NCBI RefSeq assembly: GCF_030209355.1 | Contig: NZ_JARVSF010000015.1 | Location: forward strand, 62,001-126,000 | Direction: 5' to 3' | DNA from: Pseudarthrobacter sp. fls2-241-R2A-127 | GTDB taxonomy: Bacteria > Actinomycetota > Actinomycetes > Actinomycetales > Micrococcaceae | Length of the DNA: 64,000 nt | Shown: piece after piece, positions 44,590 to 53,371 of the stretch | Layout: every line of letters starts with the position of its first letter | How positions within the stretch are numbered: the first letter of the stretch is position 1 | The notes under the pieces: model-generated | What the model was told of the DNA's origin: nothing | What the model saw: the letters and a program-made list of their open reading frames with translations, nothing else | The model's database searches: none | Made by a program: the position numbers and the translations under genes

Positions 44590-45135
44590 ATGAGCAACCA
44601 CTTTCACAGCGACCCAGATACGGGAAAATCCAACGCTGCCGTGAATGATGCCCTCCAAGAGGTCGAACACCAACTAAGCATGCTCTGGCGGCGTGCCCGT
44701 TCCATGTCACATCAGTTGTCTCGTCAGGTACACCCCGATGTGGAACCGGCTGCGTATGGGCTAATGACCTTCATCCGCCAGGAAGGCGACATCCGCCTAA
44801 CAGATCTTGCCGCTATCGTCGGCATTACCAAGTCCTCCGCTAGTCGGCAGATTGCCCTACTTCAGAGTCTCGGCCTCGTCGAGAAGAAAGCCGACGCAGC
44901 AGATGGTCGTGCGCAATATATCGGCCTAACGGAAAGAGGTGAAGAAAGAATGCATGAAGTTCAAAATGCCAGGAGTAATGAGCTTCTTGCGCGGTTCGCC
45001 GAATGGCCGCAGCAGGAAGTGCAGACGCTGGCGGGCTACCTGAACAGACTCAACGCCATGCACATGGACAAACTGTCTTCCGAAAAGTACCGCTGCAACG
45101 ATCAATCTCGTGAGTCCGTGCCTGCCGGGGGCTGA
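44590..45135 (+). CDS. MarR family transcriptional regulator
   Basis: 181 residues from ATG 44590. The winged helix is seen in IRLTDLAAIVGITKSSASRQ (recognition helix) and GLVEKKADAADGRAQYIGLT (wing with Asp-x-Arg), with long flanking helices for dimerisation. MarR proteins respond to phenolics and similar small molecules and usually control a neighbour. No divergent partner is near; the SDR and oxidoreductase genes upstream are on the same strand. The last 15 residues (RCNDQSRESVPAGG) look unstructured. A GC-rich hairpin follows. Confidence 0.88.
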   Translation: MSNHFHSDPDTGKSNAAVNDALQEVEHQLSMLWRRARSMSHQLSRQVHPDVEPAAYGLMTFIRQEGDIRLTDLAAIVGITKSSASRQIALLQSLGLVEKKADAADGRAQYIGLTERGEERMHEVQNARSNELLARFAEWPQQEVQTLAGYLNRLNAMHMDKLSSEKYRCNDQSRESVPAGG

Positions 45136-45163
45136 GACGCCTGTGCCGTTCGCAGTCCCCTGA

Positions 45164-45180
45164 ACCGGCCGTGGGCCGGT
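45164..45180 (+). terminator. GC-rich hairpin after the MarR gene
   Basis: ACCGGCC-GTG-GGCCGGT forms a perfect 7-base stem with a 3-base loop, 29 bases after the stop. No T-run, so a weak or factor-assisted terminator at most. Confidence 0.5.
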
Positions 45181-45684
45181 CTGGCCGCCGGCGCCGGGAG
45201 ACATCAACATCAGGCCGAAGACTAATCGACACGCCTGCGCACTGCCGTTTCCGCGGCCTGTTGAACGAACTAGAACTAGCAGAAGCGCTTTCGCACGCTG
45301 TTCTTAGATGAACTCCCTGACGGCGGTGTTCTCCAAGGGCTGTGATGGGTCGCGGGAAAGCTACTTCCGAAGGTGCGGACCGGCACCGGTTCAGAGCGAA
45401 CTCTAACCAGCGTCTATTCCTGCCGAAGAAACCTCTGTCTTGCCTGGCCGTTCGAGGTGGGCCAGAGAAGCGCCTCCAGACTTCTCTTGCCCCACCCTCG
45501 GTCGGGCCCAATAGGACAGTTGAACCCGTTAGATCTCTCTCTTGCGATCTTTCCTTTCCCTAACCCCAACGCTCCGGCTCAGGAGACGAGATGACCAACT
45601 CAACACCAGCGGTGCGAGAGAACTGGACGACAGGACACAAGAATCCTCCACGGGATCCGTTCCGGGAGAGAGGCAGAGGGAAAT
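45181..45684. other. 504-base stretch without a gene
   Basis: Open frames here are either Arg/Pro/Ser-rich shadow sequence or lack ribosome sites. I see no domain, repeat or RNA structure. It probably includes the promoter of the small gene at 45685. Confidence 0.4.
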
Positions 45685-45876
45685 ATGTATCTTCCACAAG
45701 GTCAGTACGTTGCTTCCTCGAGCGATCTCTATCACGGTGACCGTGTTGAACCGGTCAACGGCGCCGGGATTCTGAGCTGCGCAGTCGTCGACACGGTGGC
45801 AGATTCAGGCGAGATCATTTGGCTGCAAGGTGAAGGGAATAGGCAAAGTACGCTGTACTACTCGAGGACCCGATAG
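45685..45876 (+). CDS. small hypothetical protein (63 aa)
   Basis: 63 residues from ATG 45685, with GAGGGAA four bases before it. The pattern is beta-rich: LYHGDRVEPVNGAGILSCAV, then DSGEIIWLQGEGNRQSTLYY. It resembles the 81-residue product of 41951-42196 in the order Gly-Asp-x-x-Glu, Asp, Trp and Arg-Gln, so both may be one small-barrel family. No signal peptide, no membrane segment. It stands alone; function unknown. Confidence 0.5.
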   Translation: MYLPQGQYVASSSDLYHGDRVEPVNGAGILSCAVVDTVADSGEIIWLQGEGNRQSTLYYSRTR

Positions 45877-46019
45877 AGATCTACCGGCGTTGACTAGATG
45901 CGAACAAACACACCAACGCCATCTTTAGCCACGTCTAGATGGGGCATGCATGGACTCAGTGGGGATCTTTCCCACGCCTGAATTGCACGTCTGGGAATGT
46001 GAGCCTGCGAGGGCTTAAA

Positions 46020-46490
46020 TCAAAAACCCGACTCGTTGATCTTGGCAAGCAACGCGACGAGCCGACGGACCTCGTCGATGTCCCATGTGGAGAGGCGATC
46101 GTGTAGTAACTGGTGAACCTCCGCGAGGTTCGCTCGGAAGCGGGCGTGGGCCTCTGCTGTCATTGATACGAGCTGCGCCCGTCCATCGTTGGGATCGATG
46201 TCCCGGGTGACGAGGTTAAGGGACTCCAACTGGCTGATCGTTCGGCTCATCATCGCTTTGTCCGTTGCCATCTCCTGCGCCAGCCAGCCCTGTTGCCGGG
46301 CCCCAAATTGGTAAAGGACCGTTAGAACCATGTACCCCTGTGCTTGCAGGGCAGGGTCGATGGCAAGAGCGCGTGTCTTGATGTTGTTGCGGGACCGCAC
46401 AATTACGTTGCTAAATTGCTGCTCGACCTCTGCGATGACGCCATCGAAGTCTGTGTGTGGTTCTTGGCTTGGCGAGTCTGCGGTGATCAC
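46020..46490 (-). CDS. MarR family regulator of the adjacent exporter
   Basis: 156 residues. The MarR winged helix is visible: QQGWLAQEMATDKAMMSRTI (recognition helix), then LVTRDIDPNDGRAQLVSMT (wing). Its start ATG overlaps the stop of the MFS exporter gene (ATGA), so it is made from the same message. That arrangement usually means feedback control: the protein represses the exporter promoter, where a 7-base inverted repeat overlaps the -10 box (48228-48272), until a drug or phenolic compound binds it. Confidence 0.9.
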   Translation of the reverse strand: MITADSPSQEPHTDFDGVIAEVEQQFSNVIVRSRNNIKTRALAIDPALQAQGYMVLTVLYQFGARQQGWLAQEMATDKAMMSRTISQLESLNLVTRDIDPNDGRAQLVSMTAEAHARFRANLAEVHQLLHDRLSTWDIDEVRRLVALLAKINESGF

Positions 46491-48211
46491 GGGGTGTCCT
46501 GTCGTTGTACCTTGCCGTTTCCGGGCCCCAGGCTTGGGGTGACCGCGACAACGGCCTCGCTGACCTCGGCCACGTTCTGCTCGACGGCTTCCAGGCCTGG
46601 AGACAAGGCTGTCGCAGCCTCACTATTTTCGCGCTGCTGGCGGGTTTGGTTGCTTAGCTCCCTGTTCGGTACGAAGACAATTGCAAGGACGGTCAGAATA
46701 CTCAACGGTGCGGCGACCATGAAAACGTAAGCGACGGAATCACCGTATACGGATTCAACAATGGTGCGCACTGAGTCGGGCAGACTATGGGCATCAGGCA
46801 TGTTCCCGCTGGCCAGCGCTGCACTAATTTCCTTGCCCTTGTCACCGAGGGCCGCGATAGCTGCCTGGAGTTCGGGAGCCTTGCGTGCCATGAGGGCAGT
46901 TACTTTGGTTGCCATAAGAGCCCCCAAGACTGAGACGCCGATTGTTCCTCCAAGGGACCGAAAGAATGCGATCCCAGAGCTGGCAACGCCTATTTCAGCC
47001 GACGCGACGCCATTCTGAACAATCAGCACCAGGTTCTGCATAATCATGCCCAAGCCTGCACCCAGGATGAACATGTATAGCGATACCAAGAAGAAGTCCG
47101 AGTCGTAGTGGATAGTGCCGAGCAGGTACAGGCCTGCCAGTTGAAGCATCGATCCGATGATCATGATTAGCTTCCATTTGCCGTATTTGGAGATAAGTGC
47201 TCCTGCAATAGTGGAAATGATCAGCAGTCCGCCCATCATCGGGATGGTCATCAACCCGGATTGGGTCGCATTCGCCCCCCGGGCAAGCTGCATGTACTGA
47301 GCCAGAAAAACGGAGGTGCCAAACATGGACACACCGACGGCGATCGAGGCTATGACCGAAAGTGTGAACGTGTGGTTCCTGAACACTGAGAGCGGAATGA
47401 TGGGCTCGGCAGCTTTGAACTCCACAAGGACGAAGGCGATCAGTGCGACGACAGCTCCGCCGACCATCAGTGCCGAGTAGATACTCACCCATTCGAACTG
47501 CTGCCCGGCAACGGATACCCAGATGAGCAACAGCGAGACTCCTACAGACAGCAGCACGATGCCGGCGTAGTCAATGGAGACCTTGCGCTTGCTCTTGGCA
47601 GGGAGGTGCAGGGTCTTATGGATCAAGATGAGGGCAATGGCCGCGAACGGCAATGCGACGAAGAAGTTCCAACGCCAGTTGAGAGTGTCGGTAATAAAGC
47701 CCCCAATGAGTGGTCCCCCCACTGTCCCCAGTGCCATCATCGCACCGAAGAGGCCCATGTACTTGCCGCGTTCACGGGGGGAAATGATGTCCGCCATGAC
47801 GATCTGACTCAGCGCCGTCAAACCGCCCGCGCCTAGGCCCTGGACCACGCGCATTGTAATGAGCATTGAGGTGTCTTGGGAAAAACCGGCGATCGCGGAA
47901 GAGACAACAAAGAGGAGCAGCGAAAACTGCAGCAGTGCCTTGCGGTTGGAAAGATCGGCGAGTTTGCCCCAGACCGGCGTGGAAATGGTGGTGGCCAGAA
48001 GGGTAGATGTAACCACCCATGTGTAGGCGGTCTGGTCGCCACCCAGGTCGGAAAGAATAATCGGAAGTGAGGTTGACACGACGGTCCCGGCGAGAATCGT
48101 GACGAAAATGCCCATCAATAGGGCGGTCAGGGACTGGACTACCTCCCGCTGGGTCATCCCGGAGGCGGACAACCCAGGGTCGGCTGTCGTTGAGTCGGTG
48201 TTTTTAGACAA
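46487..48211 (-). CDS. MFS exporter, DHA2 (14-TM) drug transporter
   Basis: 574 residues with about fourteen hydrophobic segments, the DHA2 (EmrB/QacA) layout. Motif A-like GKLADLSNRKALLQ follows segment 2; motif C region GLFGAMMALGTVGGPLIGGF is in segment 5. The C-terminal 40 residues are soluble. It should export toxic compounds in exchange for protons. It heads an operon with the MarR gene, and its promoter region carries a clear operator. ATG 48211 is close behind GGAG. The substrate is unknown. Confidence 0.92.
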   Translation of the reverse strand: MSKNTDSTTADPGLSASGMTQREVVQSLTALLMGIFVTILAGTVVSTSLPIILSDLGGDQTAYTWVVTSTLLATTISTPVWGKLADLSNRKALLQFSLLLFVVSSAIAGFSQDTSMLITMRVVQGLGAGGLTALSQIVMADIISPRERGKYMGLFGAMMALGTVGGPLIGGFITDTLNWRWNFFVALPFAAIALILIHKTLHLPAKSKRKVSIDYAGIVLLSVGVSLLLIWVSVAGQQFEWVSIYSALMVGGAVVALIAFVLVEFKAAEPIIPLSVFRNHTFTLSVIASIAVGVSMFGTSVFLAQYMQLARGANATQSGLMTIPMMGGLLIISTIAGALISKYGKWKLIMIIGSMLQLAGLYLLGTIHYDSDFFLVSLYMFILGAGLGMIMQNLVLIVQNGVASAEIGVASSGIAFFRSLGGTIGVSVLGALMATKVTALMARKAPELQAAIAALGDKGKEISAALASGNMPDAHSLPDSVRTIVESVYGDSVAYVFMVAAPLSILTVLAIVFVPNRELSNQTRQQRENSEAATALSPGLEAVEQNVAEVSEAVVAVTPSLGPGNGKVQRQDTP

Positions 48212-48227
48212 GGTCGCTCCATAGATT

Positions 48228-48272
48228 TAGTTGATTAAAGTCAACTATATCCTGATTGATTGCTCGAGGCAA
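48228..48272 (-). promoter_or_regulatory. exporter promoter with MarR-type operator
   Basis: On the minus strand TTGCCT (48272-48267), 17 bases, TATAGT (48249-48244) makes a good promoter. A perfect inverted repeat TAGTTGA (48228-48234) / TCAACTA (48241-48247) with 6 bases between overlaps the -10 box and start point. Arm length and spacing fit MarR dimers. Confidence 0.65.
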
Positions 48273-48963
48273 CCAGTCAGGTAACGAACGCCAGCAGCGC
48301 GTTCACTTCCTGGCAGTACCCTGTTCTTCTTCACTCCTGCACACCCCCTGAGTTAGTCGGCAGCCTTGAGAGCTGCGTAGAAGGCCTGCCGCATTCGAAA
48401 CAATCCACCGGCGTCCTGGACTTGCTGCCGCAGCTGACTTGATGCTGTGGATGGCTGCCTCGCCCAACGATCGTTTCGAAGTAACTCGAATGCCGCTCCG
48501 GTCTTTCAGGATCAGGCTATGACGGCTAAGCCACCCGCATCTGACGAAGGCTGACGTGTCATTAGGCATAATCGGTTTAAGGGGAAGCGTGGTTTCGACG
48601 AGCTTTCGTGCATCGATGTTGCCAGCGTAGGGTGTCGACGAATCGAACGCGGTGAAAGAGCTCTCGTCATCAGGTTGGGCCACACCCAAACCTGACGTCA
48701 GAGCAACCAATGGAAATCGTCAGTATAGGGTTCGAAAAGCAGTTTCTGTACGCGTGCGCAGGGAAGTCAAGGACTCAACCTGACAACCGTCGAACTTCTG
48801 GACCTCAATCCCCTTTGCTCCAGATCCGTCAGGAGAGGCCAACATGCTAGTAGCGCACTTGCTGGACACTTTCTAGGGTGACGACTGATGAGCACGCTAA
48901 CCGGATCTAGGACCACGTCTGTGGCCCTTCACGGAGGACCAGTTCAAGACTCACAGCAAGGAC
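48273..48963. other. 691-base stretch, possible gene remnant
   Basis: No gene can be supported. On the minus strand a 135-residue frame (48303-48710, start TTG) partly reads like protein (GNIDARKLVETTLPLKPIMP). A neighbouring frame ends with LRQQVQDAGGLFRMRQAFYA and a stop near 48354. This may be one frameshifted gene, but without a recognisable family I leave it as a remnant. Confidence 0.35.
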
Positions 48964-48996
48964 CACGCTGCCCCGTACGGGCGCCAGGGCAGCGTG
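48964..48996 (-). terminator. stem-loop after the secreted-protein gene
   Basis: CACGCTGCCC / GGGCAGCGTG is a perfect 10-base stem with a 13-base loop. It begins 25 bases beyond the stop of the leftward gene at 49022, the right place for its terminator. No T-run. Confidence 0.55.
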
Positions 48997-49021
48997 ATCC
49001 AGTTTGCCGCGATACACCCCG

Positions 49022-49375
49022 TCAGAGGTCAACGTTGAGTGTGCTGCCCCAGAAGGGCCGGTATACGCGGACCCAGGTGTTGTGATCGCCGCCAACGGTG
49101 CAGTGGACAGTGAACCAGGCCCACCCGCCGCCACTGGGCACATTCGTGAAAGTGACGCTATATCGGGTTGGCATGCCGCCCTGAACCGACGTGTGTCCCT
49201 GGTTATTAAGCTCGCCGTATACAGTCGCCTGCTGCCCCCCCTGATCCCAACAACCCGATTTGCCGGTCACTGTCACGGTGCTGCTACCCGACCAGGCGAG
49301 GGCAGGAGCGGCGGTCACGAGAGGTGTTACTAAAGCCGCGGACGCCAACGCGAATAGTGCACCCCTTCTGCGAAT
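49022..49375 (-). CDS. small secreted protein, apparently non-canonical start
   Basis: A signal peptide is clear: a basic start RRRGALF, a hydrophobic stretch ALASAALVTPLVTA and a cleavage site APALA. The mature part of about 88 residues is beta-rich with two Cys (KSGCWDQGGQ and FTVHCTVGGD) that could form a disulfide. The nearest good ribosome site, GGAAGGA, is followed at proper spacing not by ATG, GTG or TTG but by ATT (49375-49373). The only standard start in frame is TTG at 49465, which adds 30 unlikely residues. It is either a rare ATT start or an ATG lost by mutation. The family is not recognised. Confidence 0.6.
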   Translation of the reverse strand: MRRRGALFALASAALVTPLVTAAPALAWSGSSTVTVTGKSGCWDQGGQQATVYGELNNQGHTSVQGGMPTRYSVTFTNVPSGGGWAWFTVHCTVGGDHNTWVRVYRPFWGSTLNVDL

Positions 49376-49586
49376 TGATAATTCCTTCCGGCTGGAAGTG
49401 TGGCAAACCCAGATTAGATCAAGGGGTCGTTGTCCGTGACGACTTTGCGATGATCTGACGTGCAAGAAGTCGTCGCCGCGGTCCCTCGAATGCCATACGA
49501 TTCGAGAACCTTAATTTGCAATTTTCTCTGGGAGTGGCGTCGCGAGCCGATCCTTCAGTGACGCGGTCTCCGGGCAAACTCTCGAC

Positions 49587-49970
49587 TCATCGCTGGCAGA
49601 ACCACGTGTACGGGTTGTACTTGTTCCATAGACCCGCATAGGCCCCAGGCCCGTACTGAGTGACGCACTCACGGTTCACGTCGATTCCGGCTGTGTAGCC
49701 CCAAGGTGATACGCACTTCCATGAGTAGGCGTTGTACTGATTTTGGACGACTGCTCGTAGGCCGTAGCCCGGATACTGGACGTCGCATGCGCGTTGCATG
49801 TCCACCCCGCCTAAGTACGTGGACGCGGATGCTGGGGCGGAAGCGGCGAGAGTGCCTGCCATCAAAGCTCCGGAAGTCATGCCCAGAGTCACAAGTAGCC
49901 GCATCCGTTTCTTCAGCGTGGGAGTGCACCCGCTGCTCAATGCTGATGGCTGGGCGAATTTTTCATTCAT
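49587..49970 (-). CDS. secreted protein with two Cys-containing repeats
   Basis: 127 residues from ATG 49970, with AAGGAC before it. A long signal peptide (KKRMRLLVTLGMTSGALMAG, then SAPASAS) leads to a mature part made of two similar units. One is VDMQRACDVQY...NQYNAYSWKCVS and the other IDVNRECVTQY...NKYNPYTWFCQR. Each has two Cys, an Asn-x-Tyr-Asn and a Trp two residues before the second Cys. Disulfide-bonded tandem modules of about 33 residues are likely, exported to the cell surface or medium. The family is unknown to me. It lies downstream of a two-component operon on the same strand. Confidence 0.75.
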   Translation of the reverse strand: MNEKFAQPSALSSGCTPTLKKRMRLLVTLGMTSGALMAGTLAASAPASASTYLGGVDMQRACDVQYPGYGLRAVVQNQYNAYSWKCVSPWGYTAGIDVNRECVTQYGPGAYAGLWNKYNPYTWFCQR

Positions 49971-50289
49971 GGTTGTGTCCTTAGGAAGAGCCGGGGACCC
50001 GGCATCAGGGATGAAAATATGGGACCGAAGTCCTGCACGACAACGGAGTTGTCGGGGCGCTTTCATGTTTCCTGAGACCTCACTTGGTCTCGGATCCCGG
50101 AGGACGATGGAACTGTATTGCAACCGTCCCAGCTGCGGATTTTGGTTTGTCCGGCCCGTGATCGTTTGATGATACGAGTGGACAGGCCCTCACTAAAGGG
50201 GCGAGAGCCGTCTGGCCACTAATTGTCCGCTGAAGTGCGTACGCCAAGTCCATGGCTGGATTTCCGGTCGCTACACGCGGCTCTTCAAA

Positions 50290-51270
50290 TCAAAAAATTT
50301 CAACCAACGTCGGCTCGTCCGAGTTTTCGGAAGCCGTGGCAAAGATCGTCACGGCGGATGCCCCGCCGGCAAGTCTGATTCGAACCGTAACAGTCCCTGT
50401 CTGTGCTTGGTCAAGCACACTAATGACCTTGTCAGCAGCTCTGGTAACCAAACTTGGAGACAGGTCCTCCCCACCGTCGTCGATAAGGTGAACAGTCACA
50501 CCACGTTTCCTGGCCCTCCACGCCGCTTCAAGGACGTGGTCAGTGGCAAGGCTGCGACCTCGGACTTCATCGCGCAGCTGGGCTTCGATAAGCGTGTATT
50601 CCTGCCGCTGTACTTCGCTGGGAATATGCTCGTGGGTGCAGATCTGCTCCAATGCAGGAGCAGCGACGCGGCGAACGTGATTAATCCATTGTGTTCGGGC
50701 AACGCCGAGGGCCTTTTCCGCCGCGTAGCGGTCCACCGACGCCCGGGCATCAGCTGCATATTGAATGATGAGGCGGTTATTGTTGCGCAGGAAACGGCTG
50801 ACCCCGGTGGCCACGGTCAGCCATCCGATCGTCGCGATACTCATCAACATGCCACCGATCCATCCACTAGCGGCGTCGGATGCCCAGATGACGGTGAGGA
50901 CAACAGACAGAATGCCCCCAATCCACGAGAGGAACACCCTTCCGCGAAGATTTATCACAACTAGTAGGGTGTAGGACGCTGCGGTGTGCCAGGCAGCATA
51001 GCCGGGCCAAACGACCTTGGGTAAGACACTGTCGACCAGTACCGCCATGACAATCACAGTTCCGACGCCTGTAAAAGCCCGCCAGATCGCTAGTTCCTGA
51101 GGCGCTGGACTTAGAACGATAACCGTAGCCGTTAGGTACAGCATCATCGCTGCAAGGGGCGGCCAAGGGCTGCTCACCTTGTCAAGGCTAAGCAGCCCTA
51201 CGACGACATGGACACTCGAGAATAGGGCGCACAGAACTGTCAGCATTCTTGTTGAGCTGGTAGCAATCAC
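50290..51270 (-). CDS. membrane protein resembling a degenerate sensor kinase
   Basis: About 326 residues from GTG 51270, which overlaps the kinase stop (GTGA); an upstream GTG (51288) is also in frame. Six hydrophobic segments fill residues 10-165. The cytoplasmic part begins with a coiled-coil-like region (YAADARASVDRYAAEKALGV), then HVRRVAAPALEQICTHEHI. Its position after a true kinase and this layout suggest a sensor kinase relative. I see neither the His-Asp phosphoacceptor box nor the N- and G-boxes of the ATPase domain. It may sense a signal and steer the kinase partner. Confidence 0.65.
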   Translation of the reverse strand: MIATSSTRMLTVLCALFSSVHVVVGLLSLDKVSSPWPPLAAMMLYLTATVIVLSPAPQELAIWRAFTGVGTVIVMAVLVDSVLPKVVWPGYAAWHTAASYTLLVVINLRGRVFLSWIGGILSVVLTVIWASDAASGWIGGMLMSIATIGWLTVATGVSRFLRNNNRLIIQYAADARASVDRYAAEKALGVARTQWINHVRRVAAPALEQICTHEHIPSEVQRQEYTLIEAQLRDEVRGRSLATDHVLEAAWRARKRGVTVHLIDDGGEDLSPSLVTRAADKVISVLDQAQTGTVTVRIRLAGGASAVTIFATASENSDEPTLVEIF

Positions 51271-52463
51271 ATCGAGGCGCCTTCCCACTCAAGGTCGACT
51301 TCTGTTCCAGTGCCCGGCGTGGATCTAACCTTTGCGGAACCTCCCACGGAATCAAGCCGGCCGATAATTGAAACACGGATGCCAAGCCTTCGTTCCGATA
51401 CCGAGTTTTCATCGAAGCCCCTTCCGGTGTCCTTTATCCGGATGAGGATCCAATTCTTAGCGGAGTGCTTTCCCGCCACGACATTTACCTCGCACTGTTC
51501 TGCTCCGGAATGGCGCGTTGTATTTCGCACTGCCTCGGTTGTGGCCTCAAACAAGGCCCTCGCAACTACGGGGGGAAGGGTGACCCTTGTTGGAGAGTCG
51601 CAGCCAACCGAGATTTGAGTGTCACTGTTGCCGTCATCGACAGTGAAGCGAATCCGGGCGGCCAACTCCTTTACTGTTTCGAAGGAGCTGCTCTCGGCAC
51701 CAGTTTCATAAAGTTCGAGACGTTCAAGGGCGTCACGAGCCAGCAGCGAGCTGGCGTCGTATTCGTGGATTGAATGGGCATTCGCGGCCGTTAGCAATGC
51801 AGCCATGACACTGTCATGGAGGAGCCCATCAAGTCTAAGCCGCTCGCGGCTTAGCGCCGTGGCGGACGCAGCCAGCGTGTATAGCCGGATGGCCTCTTCG
51901 GCGGCCGCATCCAGTCGGACAGCCGACTGTCGGACGACACCTATGGCCGAGCAGATGACCAGTGCAAGGATGGTTGCAAAGACTGTGTCTTCTCCTGCCC
52001 ATATCGTCGATCTCAACTCGACCTGGGCGGTCGTGCGAAGAGCCACAAACACTGCACCTGTTGCCAGAGCGAAAAGACATCCCGTCCTCGTGCCGGCAAC
52101 AAAAGTTACCCACACAGCACCAACATTCACCGCCGCCCACAACCAAGGGGTACCGAATTCAGGCGGCGGGTCAGGCGGCGCAGCGACCTGCCAGAGCGTA
52201 AACCCCGCTAAAACCATAACGAGCAGGAGAATATGCGTGATGCGATGGGATCGCCCGTGAACAGAGGCAATAACGGAACAAACAAAGACAGTCAGGATGC
52301 CACACAAAAGAATGGCTGCCCACCAAGATCCCGTCCCTTGAACTTGGGCCAGGACGAGACCCAGCGCCTGCAGAAGCAGCACCCCTGAGAATGCAGTGAT
52401 TCCGCTCCCCAATAACCGCTCCGTCGCCTTTGCAGAAGCTCCCGAGGAGGCGCCTGGAGTCAC
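51267..52463 (-). CDS. sensor histidine kinase, NarL/DesK type
   Basis: 398 residues from GTG 52463, three bases after the response-regulator stop. About six hydrophobic segments (residues 15-190) form the membrane sensor. The dimerisation box has the phosphoacceptor His in LDGLLHDSVMAALL. The ATPase domain follows: FEATTEAVRNTTRHSGAEQC (N-box), IKDTGRGFDENS (G1 box), RLGIRVSIIGRLDSVGGSAK and GTGTEVDLEW. It should phosphorylate the response regulator encoded just before it. The signal is unknown; secreted proteins downstream could be targets or ligands. Confidence 0.9.
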   Translation of the reverse strand: MTPGASSGASAKATERLLGSGITAFSGVLLLQALGLVLAQVQGTGSWWAAILLCGILTVFVCSVIASVHGRSHRITHILLLVMVLAGFTLWQVAAPPDPPPEFGTPWLWAAVNVGAVWVTFVAGTRTGCLFALATGAVFVALRTTAQVELRSTIWAGEDTVFATILALVICSAIGVVRQSAVRLDAAAEEAIRLYTLAASATALSRERLRLDGLLHDSVMAALLTAANAHSIHEYDASSLLARDALERLELYETGAESSSFETVKELAARIRFTVDDGNSDTQISVGCDSPTRVTLPPVVARALFEATTEAVRNTTRHSGAEQCEVNVVAGKHSAKNWILIRIKDTGRGFDENSVSERRLGIRVSIIGRLDSVGGSAKVRSTPGTGTEVDLEWEGASM

Positions 52464-52465
52464 GC

Positions 52466-53167
52466 TTACTTCTTTCGCCCGGGCAGTAAAGGCGGGAGGA
52501 CTCCGTCCTCCACCGCGCGACGATACAACTCTATTTTTGTCCCAGCCGGCCGACCCACTTCCTCGTACTTTTCTCGTATTCTGTCGATGTATTTCTTGAC
52601 GGTGCCTGATGCAACGTTCATGCGCCGAGCGACCTGGTACTGAGAGAATCCCGTCGCATACAGGCCAAGGCACTCGGCTTCCCGGTCCGATAGGTTCGCA
52701 GCGAAGCCAGCGTCAGTCTCGATTGCGGCGGCCAGCTCCTGGTTATCGATGGACTCCCCCGCTGCGACTCTCCGGAGCTTGGATAAGGTCTCACTCATAG
52801 GTTCGGATTTGCGGGAAACCCCCATTGCTCCGTTGGCCAGTGCCTGCTGAAGTGACCGAATGTCGTCGCCAAGCGTGTAGATGAGGACCTTGTAGCCAGC
52901 CTCGACGAGACGTCTAACGTTGTCTCCCGGGTTTGAACCATCTGCCAGGGAAAGGTCCAAGGCGACTACGTCGCAGATGTTAGCCCCAGCACCCAAGAAC
53001 GAATCAACTGTGGGAGCGACGCCCTTGATGCTCACCCGGGGCTTGTTTTCGGGAGAGTCACGGATTGCGGCTTGAGCGAGGCCGATCCGTATCGCTTCAT
53101 GGTCATCAATTAGGCCCGCACGAATCACACACGAATCCACAACTCCTCCGCTCCGCTTCCAAGCCAC
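52466..53167 (-). CDS. LuxR-type response regulator
   Basis: 233 residues if GTG 53167 is used. GTGs 30-42 bases later, following GGAGGAG, are good alternatives (product begins near VDSCVIRAGLIDD). The receiver domain has the acidic pair in LIDDHEAIR, the phosphoacceptor Asp in VVALDLSLADGS and Thr/Lys positions in IYTLGD and SRKSEP. The output is a LuxR helix-turn-helix (LSDREAECLGLYATGFSQYQ, then VARRMNVASGTVKKYIDRIR). It is the first gene of a regulator-kinase-membrane protein operon. A perfect 13-base palindrome lies at 53220-53232 in the probable promoter region. Confidence 0.88.
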   Translation of the reverse strand: MAWKRSGGVVDSCVIRAGLIDDHEAIRIGLAQAAIRDSPENKPRVSIKGVAPTVDSFLGAGANICDVVALDLSLADGSNPGDNVRRLVEAGYKVLIYTLGDDIRSLQQALANGAMGVSRKSEPMSETLSKLRRVAAGESIDNQELAAAIETDAGFAANLSDREAECLGLYATGFSQYQVARRMNVASGTVKKYIDRIREKYEEVGRPAGTKIELYRRAVEDGVLPPLLPGRKK

Positions 53168-53219
53168 CGTGACTTCAGTTTGAAGGCCGGCCGACTGTAT
53201 GCCAATGGGATCGTCCCCC

Positions 53220-53232
53220 CAATCATTGATTG
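53220..53232. promoter_or_regulatory. 13-base palindrome upstream of the response regulator
   Basis: CAATCA-T-TGATTG is a perfect palindrome 53 bases upstream of the response-regulator start. The identical 13 bases occur at 8525-8537 upstream of a recombinase gene. It could be an operator for the regulator itself or for another protein shared by both sites. Confidence 0.4.
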
Positions 53233-53371
53233 TTGACTAGGGGGTTTCGCGGCTCGTGTAGCTTTTCTTGCGAAGGAATTATCCGTGTAGCCGCGGGGTT
53301 GTGCAGCCCAAAGTTAAGGGATATGGGCTCGCCTGAACTCCTCGATCGAGCAGCCCTCGGGCCGATCTGGT

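Noticed and set aside
48303..48710. 135-residue frame on the minus strand
   Set aside because: TTG start without ribosome site, no family, and a better-looking C-terminus lies in another frame; treated as a possible remnant only.
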